The notes under the pieces were generated by a model. The model saw nothing but the letters and a program-made list of their open reading frames with translations, was not told the origin of the DNA and did no database searches. The position numbers and the translations under genes are program-made. From Oscillospiraceae bacterium (lineage in GTDB: Bacteria > Bacillota > Clostridia > Oscillospirales > Oscillospiraceae), in contig CACYLY010000019.1 of NCBI GenBank assembly GCA_902775355.1, forward strand, positions 1 through 64,000: DNA of 64,000 nucleotides, read 5' to 3'. Positions 56,137 through 63,998 of the stretch are shown one piece after another. Each line of letters opens with the position of its first letter. Positions within the stretch are counted from its first letter, which is position 1.

Positions 56137-56251
56137 CAATCACTTTTCAACATGGTATCTGTGGGGGCTTTATTGGTTTGAATGGTTGAAATAATCGCAC
56201 TTTTCCGGTATAATCATCTCGATAAATCGAGATTTGTAAGATGGAGGAAAA

Positions 56252-56851
56252 ATGTTTACCGATAACATGAAATGGACACGGGAACCGGTCAACTACTCTG
56301 TCACTGAAGACAGAATCGAAATCACAACAACACCGCATACGGATCTGTGGCAGAGAACGTATTATCACTTCCGGAATGACAACGCGCCGGTATTTCAGCT
56401 AGAGACGGAAGATAAATATTTCTCTTTTATCGTCAAAACAGATTTTTCAGGAAGCCACCATCGCTTTGACCAGTGCGGCATCGTCATGTATCTGGATTCC
56501 GAAAACTGGCTTAAGGGCTCTGTGGAGTATGAAAATGAGACTTTTCAGCATCTGGGCTCTGTAGTAACAAACCACGGGTTCTCTGACTGGGCCACTACCG
56601 CGATCCCCGCAGATGTGAAGGTCATGTGGTATCGTCTCAGCCGACGGGAAGATGACTATTGTATGGAATGTTCTCAGGATGGCGAATCGTTTACCCAGAT
56701 GCGCATCTGCCACATGTGGGAGGGCAGCGGAAAGATCCAATTCGGTATCTATGCCTGCAGCCCCGAGGACTCCAGCTTTAAGGCTGTTTTTACCGACATG
56801 AAGATCACGGAATGTGCCTGGAAAGCACATGACGGCCAGCAGCCTGACTGA
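56252..56851 (+). CDS. DUF1349 (concanavalin-like) protein
   Basis: A 199-residue beta-sandwich protein of the DUF1349 family (PF07081). MKWTREPVNYSVTEDRIEITTTPHTDLWQRTYYHF, DQCGIVMYLDSENWLKGSVEYEN, MWYRLSRREDDYCMECSQDG and IQFGIYACSPE are the family pattern. Members may bind sugars; some are annotated as regulation-of-enolase proteins without firm evidence. No signal peptide. A GGAGGAAAA ribosome site is present. It is the third gene in the repeat-separated array after tRNA-Gln. Confidence 0.85.
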   Translation: MFTDNMKWTREPVNYSVTEDRIEITTTPHTDLWQRTYYHFRNDNAPVFQLETEDKYFSFIVKTDFSGSHHRFDQCGIVMYLDSENWLKGSVEYENETFQHLGSVVTNHGFSDWATTAIPADVKVMWYRLSRREDDYCMECSQDGESFTQMRICHMWEGSGKIQFGIYACSPEDSSFKAVFTDMKITECAWKAHDGQQPD

Positions 56852-57010
56852 CAAATTCTCGTTTGTCGATCTGATTCTCTGAAAACCATTGTTTTTCCTG
56901 CATCTTCCGCAGGCCTGCTAACATAAAAAGCTCCGTTTTCCCTTGTTTTTGCCCTTATTAACCAAAACGAGGGCAGCGCCTTTATACTTTTCAGGTCTTG
57001 CCGTTTGAGA

Positions 57011-57061
57011 GCGAAATACACCCCTTGCACAAACTTGACAGTATATGCAAGGGGTATTTCG
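57011..57061. repeat. Inverted repeat upstream of the attenuator promoter
   Basis: GCGAAATACACCCCTTGCA and TGCAAGGGGTATTTCG are near-perfect complements with one extra base, around a 16-base loop that contains TTGACA. It may be a terminator for the DUF1349 gene or an operator. The rest of 56852-57010 shows no gene. Confidence 0.6.
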
Positions 57062-57077
57062 TTATTGAAAATAAGCA

Positions 57078-57106
57078 TTGACTCTCTGGCTATTATTGTG
57101 TAAAAT
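57078..57106 (+). promoter_or_regulatory. Promoter of the leader-GNAT-serine hydrolase operon
   Basis: TTGACT (57078-57083) and TAAAAT (57101-57106) at 17-base spacing. Confidence 0.78.
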
Positions 57107-57140
57107 ACAAATGCTATTACTTGGATAGGAGCACGGAACA

Positions 57141-57167
57141 ATGATCAGAAACGCTATCATCGGCTAA
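57141..57167 (+). CDS. Leader peptide MIRNAIIG
   Basis: An 8-residue reading frame (ATG to TAA) with an AGGAG ribosome site 9 bases upstream, about 28 bases after the predicted transcription start. It is followed by a stem (57192-57208), a nested terminator (57250-57296) and then the GNAT gene. This is the layout of ribosome-mediated attenuators that control antibiotic-response genes. Its translation is not proven. Confidence 0.5.
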   Translation: MIRNAIIG

Positions 57168-57191
57168 CTGAATAGAGGCGCATAATAAGGA

Positions 57192-57296
57192 GAGGGGTCA
57201 TACCCCCTTTGGTTTGGTGCGCCGTTTTGGGTAACTTCTGATAGTGGGGACCGCAGGATGCAGCCACGACGGGAGCTGCTTCTCTGCGGTGTTTTT
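57192..57296 (+). terminator. Attenuator: stem followed by nested intrinsic terminator
   Basis: The first stem AGGGGT / ACCCCCT lies at 57192-57208. The second is ACCGCAG / CTGCGGT (57250-57256, 57284-57290) enclosing GCAGC / GCTGC, followed by GTTTTT. The ACCCCC of the first stem could instead pair with GTGGGG at 57245-57249, giving an alternative fold. It ends about 100 bases before the GNAT ATG. Confidence 0.65.
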
Positions 57297-57394
57297 ATGC
57301 CTATTTTTTGCGAAACAAGCACTTGCCGGGTCACTGCCGATGATAGTAAAAAGATCAGATCTGGAAGTTATAATCAATAACAAAGGAGATTCAT

Positions 57395-57904
57395 ATGAAT
57401 AACGAAATGAAAAATGTCCGACTCGTCAATGTCGATACGAAGAACTTTGACGCCCTGATTGACCTGGAAGTAAATGAGGAACAGAAAAACTATGTCGCAA
57501 GAAATATTTACAGCCTGGCAGAGGCCTATGCCACAAAATCGGAAGGGAGGTTCGCGCTGCCTCTCGGGATCTATGACGGAGAGACCCCGGTCGGTTTTCT
57601 GATGATCGGTTATGACTACCCGGATTTCTGCGACGGAGAAGCCCCGGAGTATCAGAAAAACAGTTACCTGATCTGGCGCTTCATGATCGACAAAAACTAT
57701 CAGAGAAAAGGCTACGGCAGAGCAGCAATGCAGCAGGCGCTGGAACTCGTGCGGTCTTTCCCGTGCGGGGAATCAAAATACTGTTGGATCTCCTATGAGC
57801 CGGAAAATGAAGCCGCGAGAAAGCTGTATGCGTCCTTCGGCTTTGTGGAAGACCCGGAACATTATGTAGAAGGCGAAGAAATGCCCGCGGTAATGAAGCT
57901 GTAA
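57395..57904 (+). CDS. GNAT acetyltransferase (PaiA/BltD-like), paralogue 2
   Basis: A 169-residue N-acetyltransferase similar to the one at 54735: VRLVNVDTKNFDALIDLEVNEEQKNYVARNIYSLAEAY, TPVGFLMIGYDYPD, YLIWRFMIDKNYQRKGYGRAAMQQALELV with the acetyl-CoA loop RKGYGR, and NEAARKLYASFGF. Polyamine or drug acetylation is typical of this group. An AAAGGAG ribosome site precedes it. It lies behind a leader-peptide attenuator and 27 bases before the serine hydrolase gene, so the pair may be induced by ribosome stalling. Confidence 0.88.
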   Translation: MNNEMKNVRLVNVDTKNFDALIDLEVNEEQKNYVARNIYSLAEAYATKSEGRFALPLGIYDGETPVGFLMIGYDYPDFCDGEAPEYQKNSYLIWRFMIDKNYQRKGYGRAAMQQALELVRSFPCGESKYCWISYEPENEAARKLYASFGFVEDPEHYVEGEEMPAVMKL

Positions 57905-57931
57905 AACGAACATCAAAAGGAGAATATGATT

Positions 57932-59296
57932 ATGGATAAAAAGATAATGCTGGAAAATCTTGTCCGCGAAGCCCATGAGAAGGGGCTCTTCAACGGCACC
58001 TGGCTCTATGCGGAGCACGGCGAGATCATTTCCAAGGGAGCCGTCGGCTTCCGGGACCCGGAGGACAGGCTCCCCATGCAGGAGGACAGCATCTTCGACC
58101 TGGCCTCCGTCAGCAAGCAGTTCACCGCCGCGGCGATCGTGCTGCTGGCCCGAAAGGGCCTTGTGGGACTGGAGGACGAGATCACGAAGTATTTTCCCGG
58201 GCTCCCGTATCCGGGCGTCACGGTCCGGCAGCTGCTGACCCACACCGGCGGCGTACCCGATTATTTTGACGACATCAACTGGCTGATCGGGATCTGGGAA
58301 AAAGAAGGCCGGATCCCCGACAACCGCGACGTGCTCCGCTTCCTGTGCGAAGGCGAAGCTGAGCCCTACTTTGCCCCCGGGGACGGTTTTGAGTATTCCA
58401 ACAGCGACTACTGCCTGCTGGCACTGATCGTGGAGCAGGTCTCCGGTATTCCGTTTGAGGTTTTTCTGCGAAAGAACATTTTTGAGCCCGCCGGGATGAA
58501 CTCCACCGCGGTCTGCCATGTCCGCCGGGACGGCTGGCCCTCCGACGATTTCGTGCGCGCTCTGGTACTGGAGGACGGGCGGTACATCCTCCCGGACGTA
58601 TCCGAAAATGATTACGGCGTCATTGCGGAGGACGGTACCAACGGCGACGGAAACGTATATTCCAACATTTTCGACCTTCTGACCTGGGATCGGGTGCTTC
58701 GTGAGGGAAAACTGCTCACCTGCGAAGAACAGCAGCTCATGTACACCCCTGTAATGCTGAACAGCGGAGAAGTCTTTGAAGATGAAGCGGGCGGCTACGG
58801 CTTCGGCTGGGAGATCCGAAACGACGGGGAGCTGGGTCTCATCGTCGCCCATGGCGGCTGGCATAAGGGCTCCTACGCCCAGTATGAACGCTTCCTCGAT
58901 TCGGACGGACTGCTCATTCTTCTCTACTGCCGGGATCCCCAGGATTCCCATGCCGGAGATGATTTTATCGAAGGCATCCGGGACATCATAAGGGGCAAGG
59001 AGCCCAGGCCTTTCCTCACTCTGGAGGAACGTATGGTCAAAGACCCCGACAGATCTGCCTGGGAGAGCTTCTGCGGCAAATACGCCCACGAAGAGGGCGA
59101 CACCTTTTATCCGGACGAGGTCTTTTTACGTGACGGGGATCTGTATGTGAAATGGATGCGCGGCGGCGGCAGGGGTTTCCGCTGGAAGCTCTACCCTCTG
59201 GGAGACAATGAGTTCGCCATCAAGAAGTTTGATTTTACCATCCGCTTCGGCGATGGGCAGTTAACCTGCTTTGACGAGGTCTATAAGAAGCTGTAA
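57932..59296 (+). CDS. Serine hydrolase, beta-lactamase/PBP4* family
   Basis: A 454-residue enzyme of the class C beta-lactamase-like family (PF00144). Ser-Val-Ser-Lys (SVSKQF near 61-66) is the SxxK nucleophile motif, YSNSDY near 156 is the Tyr-x-Asn motif and HGGWHKG near 310 is the third motif. A C-terminal domain (about 370-454) is lipocalin-like. No signal peptide is apparent, unlike true secreted beta-lactamases, so an esterase or peptidase role is more likely. The start at 57932 is chosen because AAAAGGAG is 9 bases upstream, against 3 for the in-frame ATG before it. GC content returns to core levels. Confidence 0.87.
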   Translation: MDKKIMLENLVREAHEKGLFNGTWLYAEHGEIISKGAVGFRDPEDRLPMQEDSIFDLASVSKQFTAAAIVLLARKGLVGLEDEITKYFPGLPYPGVTVRQLLTHTGGVPDYFDDINWLIGIWEKEGRIPDNRDVLRFLCEGEAEPYFAPGDGFEYSNSDYCLLALIVEQVSGIPFEVFLRKNIFEPAGMNSTAVCHVRRDGWPSDDFVRALVLEDGRYILPDVSENDYGVIAEDGTNGDGNVYSNIFDLLTWDRVLREGKLLTCEEQQLMYTPVMLNSGEVFEDEAGGYGFGWEIRNDGELGLIVAHGGWHKGSYAQYERFLDSDGLLILLYCRDPQDSHAGDDFIEGIRDIIRGKEPRPFLTLEERMVKDPDRSAWESFCGKYAHEEGDTFYPDEVFLRDGDLYVKWMRGGGRGFRWKLYPLGDNEFAIKKFDFTIRFGDGQLTCFDEVYKKL

Positions 59297-59317
59297 GCGG
59301 CAAAAGACAGATGAAAC

Positions 59318-59343
59318 GGCGGCGGGGATCGCTCTCCGCCGCC
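59318..59343 (+). terminator. Terminator after the serine hydrolase
   Basis: GGCGGCGGGGA and TCTCCGCCGCC pair around a short loop, 20 bases after the stop; no strong T run. Confidence 0.65.
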
Positions 59344-59713
59344 ATCAGAAGCCTTATGGGATTATCTTGCCCTTGCTTTTGCCCTTATAAGCGGCGCGGG
59401 CCTTGTTGAAACGGTGTAACATAATAAAAGGATTCGGTGAGCAGATTACAAAAAATCCTTTGTTTGGGGCGGTTTCAGAGAAGTTCATGAAAGCCCTGTA
59501 ATCACCGGCAGATGCCTATGATTTCGGGGATTTCAAATTCCCCTTTGTCGAGCCGTGCGGCGGGTACTTTTTTGCCCATGATCCCAATACCTCCGGACTT
59601 GGAAATGGATGGCCGATCTCGGAGCATCCCGGGACCGGCCTTGTTGCTTTTATTCGGTTTTTGCTGCCCCTGACAGTTTTGGGCTCGTCGGGATCCTGCG
59701 GTTTCGGCTGCCG
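59344..59713. other. Intergenic region with one possible tiny gene
   Basis: TTGCTTTTGCCCTTATAA near 59375 resembles a string near 56951. On the minus strand, 59579 to 59502 could encode a 25-residue peptide (MGKKVPAARLDKGEFEIPEI...) with GGAGG upstream, but I have no support beyond the ribosome site. Otherwise I see nothing. Confidence 0.3.
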
Positions 59714-61663
59714 TCAAGGGATCTCGCTCAGCTTGTAGCCGTTTTTCTCGGCGCTCTTTCCTTTTTCGGCCGTCTGCACAAGCTGACCGCTCTTTTTGTC
59801 GAACCAGTAATAGCCCGTCCAGGCCCAGGAAAACGCGGTCAGGACAAAGGTGATCTTCACGCAGTCATAGGCTTGTCCGTTCACCGTGATGCTTTCCTCT
59901 CCGGCCTTTTCGGCGGCAAACTCCCCGAGCTCCATTGCGCCTCGATTGTTCCCGGTGCCGATGGAATAAAACACGATCTGCTTCTCTTCCGAGGCGATGA
60001 ATGCGGGCATCGCCAGATCCATCATCTGGTACCACAGGCCGTCCCCGATCTTGAAGGTCTTCTCCTGCGCCTTTCCTTTGAAGGTCCCGGAGAGCTTGAT
60101 GATGTCGCCCTCCTTTCGCGCCTGGATATCCGTCCGGTCGGAGGGCCTGCTGTAATGCCAGTCCGTGCAGGAGAGGTTCCCGGCGACGTGGAAGGTCTCC
60201 TCCGACCAGGGAGCGTCCTCCCGCAGCAGGCTCTGCGTGATCTCAGCCCGATCCGCATACCCGGAGAGGTCCACACAGCGGAGCTCCGTACCGTCGGCTT
60301 TCCGATACCGCAGCCTCGACACATCGCTGGGGTAAGTATAATCCGGTATGGCATAAGAGGAGATCGCCTTTTGCGAGAACACGAGCTTTCCCTTCAGGAA
60401 CACCTTGTCGATGAACCGGATGTTGGAGATGTCCGCTCCTGGATCCTTTTCCAGCAGGATCAGGTCGGCGTCCATGCCTTCCCGCACCAGTCCCTTCCGA
60501 TCCGCGATCCCAAGATGCTCGGCGCCGTTTTTGGTCGCGAGGACGATGGCCTCCATGGGGCTCAGCCCGGCCTCCACATAATAGGCCAGCTCTCTGTGCT
60601 CGACCTCTCCGGTCATGCTCTCCAGCATGTTGTCCGTGCCCATGGCGATGGGGATACCGGCGTCGTACAGCACTTTGAGATTGTGCATGCTGTGGGCCAT
60701 GCGGGAAGGATCTTTTTCGTAGGTCATGGCGTTGACGGTGGGAACGAAGCGGGCGCCCGACTGTTTCCACAGGGCGATGATGGGATCGTCCGGCTCCAGG
60801 TCCCGGTCAAGGATCCCGTGCTCGATGCCGTAGATCCCGGCCTCCAGCAAGTCCTTCACGTCGTCGTAATAGAACACGTGGGCGGTGGCGAGAAGACCGT
60901 TTTCCCTGCCCTCCCGGATGATCTGCCGCATCAGCGCCTTGTCGATCTTCCGGATCGTCCGCTTCTCGTCAAAATACCAGTAGTCTCCGCCCTGATAGGT
61001 GAATTTCAAAAAGTCGACGCCCGCCTGCTTCAGCTCCCGGATCCCGGCGCTGACCTGCTCGGGGGTGGAGACCTCGATGGCCATCTCCGCTCTTGCCCAG
61101 GGGCTGTTGGAGCCGAGGGTGCTGGCGGGATGCCCGTCGGGCGCGGTGAAGTTCGGACCCACAAGAAGCAGTTCAGGCCCGAGGATCTCGCCCGATTTCA
61201 GCTTGCGGCGCAGCTTATAGATGAAGTGCTTGGGCGCGTCCAGGTCCTTGATGGTGGTAATGCCGTAGGGCAGGACGCCCTCCCGGAAGATCCGGGGGAG
61301 CTTATCCCGCAGAAAGCCGTCGCTCTCTGCCTCGCTGCGGCAGCTGAAACCGCCCTGGATATGGACATGAGAGTCGATCAGGCCGGGCATGAGGGTATAC
61401 CTGCTGCCGTCAAGGACGGACACCGCCGCGTCCTCAATGGCTTCCCCGCTGATCTTTTGAATGCTCTCCCCTTTGATCAGAACGTTCTGATGAAAAAGCT
61501 CGCTGCCGTCGCCGACAATGACGTGCACATCCCGGATCAAATATCCCGCTGCCTTTTTCTTCTTCGGGCGGCGCAGATATTTGACCAGAGCAAAAAGGAC
61601 CAGACCGGTCCCGAGCAGCAACTGGATCCATCCGATCAGCGGGATTCCGAGTAGTTTCGGCAT
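59714..61663 (-). CDS. Membrane-anchored amidohydrolase
   Basis: A 649-residue metal-dependent hydrolase. One N-terminal transmembrane helix (about 8-28) is followed by basic residues. The amidohydrolase barrel has DSHVHI near 97-102 (HxH), a Lys in FLKFTYQGG near 223, His in ATAHVFYY near 262 and IEHG near 280, and Asp in MGTDNML near 346. The C-terminal 190 residues form an extra beta-rich domain (WHYSRPSDRTDIQARKEGDIIKLSGTFKGKAQ onward). It resembles imidazolonepropionase- or prolidase-like amidohydrolases; the substrate is unknown. It follows the AbrB gene by 23 bases. Confidence 0.85.
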   Translation of the reverse strand: MPKLLGIPLIGWIQLLLGTGLVLFALVKYLRRPKKKKAAGYLIRDVHVIVGDGSELFHQNVLIKGESIQKISGEAIEDAAVSVLDGSRYTLMPGLIDSHVHIQGGFSCRSEAESDGFLRDKLPRIFREGVLPYGITTIKDLDAPKHFIYKLRRKLKSGEILGPELLLVGPNFTAPDGHPASTLGSNSPWARAEMAIEVSTPEQVSAGIRELKQAGVDFLKFTYQGGDYWYFDEKRTIRKIDKALMRQIIREGRENGLLATAHVFYYDDVKDLLEAGIYGIEHGILDRDLEPDDPIIALWKQSGARFVPTVNAMTYEKDPSRMAHSMHNLKVLYDAGIPIAMGTDNMLESMTGEVEHRELAYYVEAGLSPMEAIVLATKNGAEHLGIADRKGLVREGMDADLILLEKDPGADISNIRFIDKVFLKGKLVFSQKAISSYAIPDYTYPSDVSRLRYRKADGTELRCVDLSGYADRAEITQSLLREDAPWSEETFHVAGNLSCTDWHYSRPSDRTDIQARKEGDIIKLSGTFKGKAQEKTFKIGDGLWYQMMDLAMPAFIASEEKQIVFYSIGTGNNRGAMELGEFAAEKAGEESITVNGQAYDCVKITFVLTAFSWAWTGYYWFDKKSGQLVQTAEKGKSAEKNGYKLSEIP

Positions 61664-61686
61664 CGTAAAGTCCTCCTGTTTCCGAT

Positions 61687-61884
61687 TTATTCGAAGACGC
61701 TCCTGAAGTATTCCTCAAAGGACTCCTTCGGAGGGATCGCCATGCCCTGTTTGGCATCGGCGAGGATCAGAAGATGATCTCCCGGGTGGATGTCAAAGAC
61801 GACCCGGGCTTCCTTCGGGATCACGATCTGCCCCTTTGTTCCGACGGTGACCGTCCATGCGTATTTTCCTCCCGGCTTTCCCAT
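61687..61884 (-). CDS. AbrB/MazE-family small DNA-binding protein
   Basis: A 65-residue SpoVT-AbrB-type regulator: WTVTVGTKGQIVIPKEARVVFDIHPGDHLLILADAKQGMAI is the swapped-hairpin domain. The start is probably 61884, about 10 bases after AGAGGAG; ATGs at 61890 and 61893 are too close to the ribosome site. It precedes the amidohydrolase gene, and an inverted repeat overlaps its promoter, so it likely represses its own operon. A toxin partner is absent, so an antitoxin role is less likely. Confidence 0.85.
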   Translation of the reverse strand: MGKPGGKYAWTVTVGTKGQIVIPKEARVVFDIHPGDHLLILADAKQGMAIPPKESFEEYFRSVFE

Positions 61885-61905
61885 GTGCATCATGCTCCTC
61901 TCAAG

Positions 61906-61945
61906 TTGGTATACAAATCATACATTTCATACCAAGCCTTGTCAA
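61906..61945 (-). promoter_or_regulatory. Promoter and inverted repeat of the AbrB-amidohydrolase operon
   Basis: Minus-strand TTGACA (61940-61945) and TATGAT (61917-61922) are 17 bases apart. TTGGTAT (61906-61912) and ATACCAA (61929-61935) form an inverted repeat covering the spacer and -10, a likely AbrB site. Confidence 0.78.
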
Positions 61946-62005
61946 GCTTTTTCGTTATCCACCGGGCGCCCCGGGACCGGCGTTTTGAAATTTACAGTTT
62001 GTTCA

Positions 62006-62034
62006 TTGACAAATCCCGGGATCAGGCGTAGAAT
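62006..62034 (+). promoter_or_regulatory. Promoter of the structured RNA / radical SAM gene
   Basis: TTGACA (62006-62011) and TAGAAT (62029-62034) at exactly 17 bases. Confidence 0.8.
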
Positions 62035-62040
62035 CCGTGG

Positions 62041-62252
62041 AACTGGAGATGGGCGGCATCCCATCGGTGACATCGGCACCTGAACCCGCAGAGCATGACC
62101 AATTGACTTGCGAGCCGCCGGCGGCTTGGTAGCCGGACGTATTTTGATCTCCGGCAGGCAAAGCGCGTCCCTTGCCTCCGGCGATCACCGCGTATCCACT
62201 TGATATGGACAGCACAAGGCTCCTTCCGAAAAATCGGAGGGAGCCTTTTTTG
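62041..62252 (+). ncRNA. Candidate structured leader RNA or small RNA ending in a terminator
   Basis: Between a strong promoter and a terminator there are about 210 bases with no credible reading frame but many stems. They are GATGGG/CCCATC (62048-62065), GGTG/CACC (62066-62080), a GCCGCC/GGCGGC palindrome (near 62114-62125) and a long stem TGATCTCCGGCAGGCAA / TTGCCTCCGGCGATCA (62145-62187). The terminator AAGGCTCCTTCCGA / TCGGAGGGAGCCTT with T run is at 62216-62251. I do not recognise a known riboswitch class. The radical SAM gene starts 209 bases later. Confidence 0.55.
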
Positions 62253-62460
62253 CGTTTTGGTCAGTTTCAGATCTCTTTCGACCTGTCGGTTTCTGCCGCA
62301 GGCGTCCCTCGATCAGCGCCCGTCCGGCTTTTCCCTCCCCGTTTTCCCTTTGCCTTCCGGACAGGCATTGATTTTCCGTCCGGGAGCATGTATGATAAAA
62401 ACGGAATCCGGGGCAGGCGGGAACGCGGAAACGATAAAAACGGAAAGGACGCAGCGGAAG

Positions 62461-63213
62461 ATGAACCAATACCTGAAGCATCTGGATCGCATCGAGTTTG
62501 TGGTGACCCTGGCCTGCACGGGCAAGTGTCGGCACTGCTCGGAGGGCGACCACGAAACCTGCTCCGGCCATATCGACCCCCGCATCGCCGCGGCGGCGGT
62601 CAGGAAGATCTGCGCGCATCACAGCATCAAAACCGTGATGACCTTCGGCGGGGAGCCCCTGCTCTTCCCGGAGGTGGTCTGCGCGATCCAAAGGACCGCC
62701 GCCGAGCTGGGGATCGGCAGGCGGCAGGTGATCACCAACGGCTATTTCTCCCGGAAGCCGGAGCGGATCGAAGCGGTGGCCCGCAGCCTGGCGGACAGCG
62801 GCGTCAACGATCTGCTTTTGTCTGTTGACGCTTTTCATCAGGAGCACATCCCTCTGGAGCCGGTCTTCCATTTTGCAGAAAAAGCCGCAGGAGCCGGGAT
62901 CCCCATTCGTCTGCAGCCTGCGTGGCTCGTCAGTCCGGAAGACCCGAATCCGTACAACGATCGGACCCGGGAGATCCTTCGGAGCTTCGAGCCTCTGCAG
63001 ATCTCTCTCAATCAGGGCAACGTGATCTTTCCCGCCGGAAACGCCCTGAAATATCTTGCCGAGTATTTTGATGAAAACACAACCGTATCAAACCCCTATG
63101 AGGAAGACCCGGAAGACCTCAGGACCATCTCTTTCGGACCGGATGGGAGCGTTTTGAACGGGAACGTGTATCAGACTGACATTCTCGAGATTCTGGAACA
63201 GTACAAACCCTAA
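62461..63213 (+). CDS. Radical SAM protein
   Basis: A 250-residue radical SAM enzyme. Cys-x3-Cys-x2-Cys is in VTLACTGKCRHCSEGDH near residues 19-26, TFGGEPLLFPEVV near 61-73 is the SAM glycine motif, and VITNGYFSRKPERIE and LLLSVDAFHQE continue the barrel. There is no SPASM extension; the C-terminus is short. The fold is closest to peptide-modifying or MoaA-like small enzymes, with the reaction unknown. The start at 62461 has AAAGGA about 11 bases upstream; an in-frame ATG at 62392 is less likely. It may be controlled by the RNA at 62041-62252. Confidence 0.85.
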   Translation: MNQYLKHLDRIEFVVTLACTGKCRHCSEGDHETCSGHIDPRIAAAAVRKICAHHSIKTVMTFGGEPLLFPEVVCAIQRTAAELGIGRRQVITNGYFSRKPERIEAVARSLADSGVNDLLLSVDAFHQEHIPLEPVFHFAEKAAGAGIPIRLQPAWLVSPEDPNPYNDRTREILRSFEPLQISLNQGNVIFPAGNALKYLAEYFDENTTVSNPYEEDPEDLRTISFGPDGSVLNGNVYQTDILEILEQYKP

Positions 63214-63232
63214 AGCTTTTCGTCGCTCTTCG

Positions 63233-63329
63233 TTTGGCCTGCGTATCAGCGAGTCGAAGGATCTAACAATCCGTGTTTCCAAGACTTCAGATCTTTCGAC
63301 TCCGGCTTCGCCTCCGCTCAAGATGACAA
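63233..63329 (-). repeat. Dispersed repeat, TGTCATCTTGAGCGG family, copy 2 (inverted)
   Basis: On the minus strand this reads TGTCATCTTGAGCGGAGGCG and continues to match 5080-5162 over about 80 bases with few differences. It lies just after the radical SAM stop. Confidence 0.75.
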
Positions 63330-63404
63330 AAACCGACTTTGCCTGCAGTCGTAAAAAGGGCTTGCTTCGGCAAGTCCTTTTCTGCGATATGTTCAACCGT
63401 TCTT

Positions 63405-63468
63405 CTGCAAAAAACAACGACTCGCCCTGCGGCCTTCCGGCCTTTGGTCGAGTCGTTGTTTTTTGCTT
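63405..63468. terminator. Strong bidirectional terminator
   Basis: GCAAAAAACAACGACTCG and CGAGTCGTTGTTTTTTGC form an 18-base perfect stem with an inner GGCC..GGCC hairpin. It lies between the convergent radical SAM and XRE genes. Confidence 0.88.
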
Positions 63469-63470
63469 TT

Positions 63471-63998
63471 TCACGCCTGCGGCTCTTCGCCGGCCTTGGC
63501 GAGATAGCGGCGGATGACCTCCACCATCTTCTTGTTCTGGAAGCTGGCCTCGATCTCCTCCATGTCCACGGTCCGGCCGGAGAGGATCCCCTGGATCAGC
63601 ACCTCGGCGTAGAGCGCCTCCCGGGTCATGGGGTCCTTCAGGTAGGCGAGAAGGTCCATGTTCATCTTCTCGTTGATCCCCTCCACCATGCCGGTGAAGA
63701 AGCTGCAGTCCTCGCCGAAGAGCTTTCCGATGCTCTCCATATACCGAAAGCCGGTGACCACGTCCTCCAGGCGCATCAGTCTGCGCTCCCTGGCGGCCAG
63801 GGTACCGCCGTTGAGCAGCTTGTCCGCCGTGGTGTTCAGAAGATCGCAGAGCTCCAGCAGGATCCCCGTGTCGGGGAGGGTGTCGCCGTTTTCCCACTTG
63901 GAGACGGCCTGGAAGGAGATGTTCAGCTTCTCCGCCAGCTCCTTCTGGGTCATGCCGGCGGCCTTCCGCAGATGCTGGATGTATTGTCCGATTTTCAA
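63471..63998 (-). CDS. XRE-family regulator
   Basis: A 175-residue regulator. Residues 1-65 are a Cro/C1 HTH (KIGQYIQHLRKAAGMTQKELAEKLNISFQAVSKWENGDTLPDT). The C-terminal 110 residues are helical (RLEDVVTGFRYMESIGKLFGEDCSFFTGMVEGINEKMNMD) and unfamiliar, perhaps a dimer or ligand domain. The gene's ATG is 3 bases inside the window end, so its promoter is not visible. It is convergent with the radical SAM gene. Confidence 0.87.
   Translation of the reverse strand: MKIGQYIQHLRKAAGMTQKELAEKLNISFQAVSKWENGDTLPDTGILLELCDLLNTTADKLLNGGTLAARERRLMRLEDVVTGFRYMESIGKLFGEDCSFFTGMVEGINEKMNMDLLAYLKDPMTREALYAEVLIQGILSGRTVDMEEIEASFQNKKMVEVIRRYLAKAGEEPQA

Noticed and set aside
61687-61893. AbrB-like protein as the antitoxin of a MazEF-type pair
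   Set aside because: No MazF, PemK or VapC-like gene lies next to it; the downstream gene is a 649-residue amidohydrolase.
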